From: an uncultured Pseudomonadota bacterium
Lineage (GTDB): Bacteria; Bdellovibrionota_B; Oligoflexia; Oligoflexales; CAIYRB01
Direction: 5' to 3'
NCBI GenBank assembly: GCA_903928445.1
Contig: CAIYRB010000002.1
Coordinates: 1 to 64,000, forward strand
DNA: 64,000 nucleotides
The notes under the pieces: model-generated
Database searches by the model: none
What the model was told of the DNA's origin: nothing
The model's input: the letters and a program-made list of their open reading frames with translations, nothing else
Made by a program: the position numbers and the translations under genes
Shown here: piece by piece, positions 62,313 to 64,000 of the stretch
Numbering within the stretch: the stretch's first letter is position 1
Layout of the letters: every line of letters starts with the position of its first letter

Positions 62313-63659
62313 ATGATGCGTCGACTCCCCGAAACTCCTCCAACCATCGCCGCCGAGAAGCTCTTTCTTGCGATAAAATTAATGGAAAACCAGGATGTTA
62401 AGGCCTTTGTCAACAAGGCCACCGACGAATACTACCATTGGGAGAAGGTCAAGCATTTGCCAATACCGAACGGCCTCGACGCTCAAGACGCCTGGGCCGC
62501 GGTCAAGGTAGCGCGACTGACCCAGAGAGTCACCCTCCCCTTGGTCGATCACCATGGGCGTCCTTTTCATTTTGGTGTTCATGGAATGATCCAAGAACAA
62601 CTCCATGAGATTGACCGCTGGAGTGGCACCAACCTTGCCCTGCCGGAAGTCCCCGGACTTGGATCGCAGGCAAGCCGTGATCGAATCATCATGAACTCGT
62701 TGATGGAGGAGGCCATAGCTACGGCCCAGATTGAGGGGGCTGCCACCACGCGTGAAGTGGCCAAACGCATGCTGCAGACCAAACGCGTACCCCGCGATCG
62801 AAGCGAGCGAATGATCGCGAATAGTTTTCAAACGATTCGCTTCATCAAGGAAAGGATTGACGAACCTCTATCAACAGAACTTTTGTTTGATATTCAACAA
62901 AAAATCACAGAGGGAACGCTCGAAGACGAGACTGCGACGCGTAGGTATCGGAAGACTACCGAACATATTAATATCGTCGACACGATCGACGGCGAGGTGA
63001 TCTTTACCCCTCCGGCCGCAGACTTGCTCGACGCGAGAATGAAGCTGTTTTTCGCATATGCAAATCAAACGGAACACGAACCCTTTTTGCATCCACTGAT
63101 CAAGGCAGCAATCCTCCACTTTTGGCTCGCTTATGAGCATCCATTCGTCGACGGAAATGGCAGAACAGCGCGTGCGCTCCTCTACTGGTACATGCTGAAG
63201 CAGGGCTATTCGCTATTCGAATTTCTAACCATATCGCGAGCCATTGCTGCAGCTCCGGCGCAGTACTACCGATCATTTCTTCATAGCGAAACCGACGACA
63301 ATGACGCGACGTATTCGATTATATTTCAAGTCAAGATGACGAAAAAGGCCCTCACTGATCTCCGCACCTACCTAAAAGAAAGACAGACCCAGCAAGGAGC
63401 TATCAACGCAGCGCTCCGCAAGGTGCCCGGGCTAAATCACCGTCAAAGGTCCGTCATTGAAGACGCGCTTCGGTATCCTGACCGTCTTTACACCTTTCAA
63501 GGCTACCAGGCGGAATTTAGCATCACCTATGTGACGGCTCGTAACGACTTACTCGCCCTTAAGAAGCTAAATTTTCTCGAGGAGACAAAGATTGGACGGC
63601 AGAGGGCATTTATTCCCGTAGAACATTTGGCCGAGTCGATCGAGGCTATTGGCTGTTAG
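62313..63659 (+). CDS. Fic-domain AMPylase with inhibitory motif and winged-helix tail
   Basis: The 448-residue protein has an N-terminal helix bundle (DUF4172-like region), the inhibitory helix motif TAQIEG with Glu141 ([S/T]xxxE[G/N]), the Fic core with HPFVDGNGR (276-284) and a C-terminal winged-helix-like part (ITYVTARNDLLALKKLNFL). The inhibitory glutamate in front of the Fic core makes it class II, self-inhibited in cis. Fic proteins transfer AMP to target proteins and some act as toxins. The double ATG at 62313 lacks a strong ribosome-binding site. The winged helix and the upstream array suggest autoregulation. Confidence 0.9.
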   Translation: MMRRLPETPPTIAAEKLFLAIKLMENQDVKAFVNKATDEYYHWEKVKHLPIPNGLDAQDAWAAVKVARLTQRVTLPLVDHHGRPFHFGVHGMIQEQLHEIDRWSGTNLALPEVPGLGSQASRDRIIMNSLMEEAIATAQIEGAATTREVAKRMLQTKRVPRDRSERMIANSFQTIRFIKERIDEPLSTELLFDIQQKITEGTLEDETATRRYRKTTEHINIVDTIDGEVIFTPPAADLLDARMKLFFAYANQTEHEPFLHPLIKAAILHFWLAYEHPFVDGNGRTARALLYWYMLKQGYSLFEFLTISRAIAAAPAQYYRSFLHSETDDNDATYSIIFQVKMTKKALTDLRTYLKERQTQQGAINAALRKVPGLNHRQRSVIEDALRYPDRLYTFQGYQAEFSITYVTARNDLLALKKLNFLEETKIGRQRAFIPVEHLAESIEAIGC

Positions 63660-64000
63660 CCTTTGCTTTGATACTGACGCTGCAGTGCGGAATCATCTCC
63701 CACTTTGCAGAACGCCTCCGCCGCCTATGCATCCGCCGCGGTGAGCATGCGGTACTCGTTACCCTGATGATTCCTGGGACAGCTCTGATATACTTTAAAA
63801 TTAACTGGTTACTGATTCGGCTTGGCGTTGTTGAATGATTGCTGCCTACGGCCGCAAGACAAGATGCTGCCGGCCAAACGGCAGCATCGTTACATGGACG
63901 CCCACGACCGGAGCGAACGCCCACTTTAACTTAAGTTTCACTTTGCCGCCGCCCCGCACAGGTCTTATTTACCGTTAAACACATTTTCGTAGAATTTGAA
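63660..64000. other. Right-edge stretch without a supported gene
   Basis: Only the hairpin at 63863-63888 stands out. The frames here are short and carry no recognisable motif. Confidence 0.45.
63863..63888. terminator. Perfect hairpin near the right edge
   Basis: GATGCTGCCG and CGGCAGCATC are perfect inverted copies around a six-base loop. On the minus strand a T-rich stretch follows, so it may terminate a minus-strand transcript entering from the right. Confidence 0.45.

Noticed and set aside
1-64000. CRISPR arrays, rRNA genes, prophage modules, replication origin
   Set aside because: Looked for regularly spaced direct repeats, rRNA signatures, phage structural genes and DnaA-box clusters; none seen.

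Overview
The window reads as a chromosomal segment of a GC-rich, Gram-negative (diderm) bacterium, not a phage or plasmid. It carries housekeeping genes (pyruvate carboxylase, a full histidine operon, guaB, guaA, dnaE, proS, a tRNA-Arg) between accessory patches. The many small lipoproteins and the archaeal/eukaryal-type ProRS fit a deltaproteobacterial or Bdellovibrionota/Oligoflexia-like lineage, but this placement is an inference from gene flavour, not from a phylogeny.

Layout. 0-4.9 kb: a glyoxalase, then an accessory patch with two lipoproteins (one catalase-like), an IS66 transposase scrap and a hairpin repeat, bounded by a 142-bp inverted repeat. 4.9-14 kb: pyc, a periplasmic binding protein and a beta-CASP MBL-fold protein (all minus), tRNA-Arg(UCU), a dCMP-deaminase-like gene, then a pair of lipoproteins that look like an extracytoplasmic polyphosphate module (Ppx/GppA phosphatase plus CHAD-like protein). 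14-20.7 kb: a hipA-hipB toxin-antitoxin locus in reversed order with its operator, a receiver-PilZ regulator, proS, adenine deaminase and cysteine dioxygenase. 20.7-28.2 kb: the minus-strand operon trpR-like regulator-hisG-hisD-hisC-hisB-hisH-hisA-hisF-hisIE, with a candidate operator upstream and a HisB whose phosphatase half has lost its catalytic residues.

28.2-37.5 kb: a second copy of the hairpin repeat, a peroxiredoxin fused to a 190-residue Lys/Ala-rich histone-like tail, guaB, guaA, dnaE and a quinone oxidoreductase. 37.6-47.8 kb: a membrane-anchored SRPBCC protein, a DUF1778/GNAT toxin-antitoxin pair with a truncated toxin, an ABC-2 exporter, a GH1 glycosidase lipoprotein, an MFS transporter, a cupredoxin-like lipoprotein, a ZIP transporter, an FmdB zinc ribbon and an expansin-like lipoprotein with three CBM10-like repeats. 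48-52.6 kb: a fatty-acid oxidation operon (two acyl-CoA dehydrogenases plus a FadB-like bifunctional enzyme).

52.6-64 kb is accessory: a group II intron reverse-transcriptase remnant, an M24 peptidase, a di-haem lipoprotein, two DUF4143 ATPases, a histidine-kinase scrap, an NhaR-like regulator, a baeRF3-type release-factor-like protein, a trypsin-like lipoprotein and a Fic AMPylase with an operator-like repeat array.

The most interesting signals are the putative surface polyphosphate pair, the Lys-rich peroxiredoxin fusion, the pseudo-phosphatase HisB, the covarying hairpin element, the his operator array, and the shared C-[K/R] start of mature lipoproteins in seven of nine cases. Start sites were chosen by ribosome-binding sites read by eye. 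Family names come from motif recognition, not from searches.
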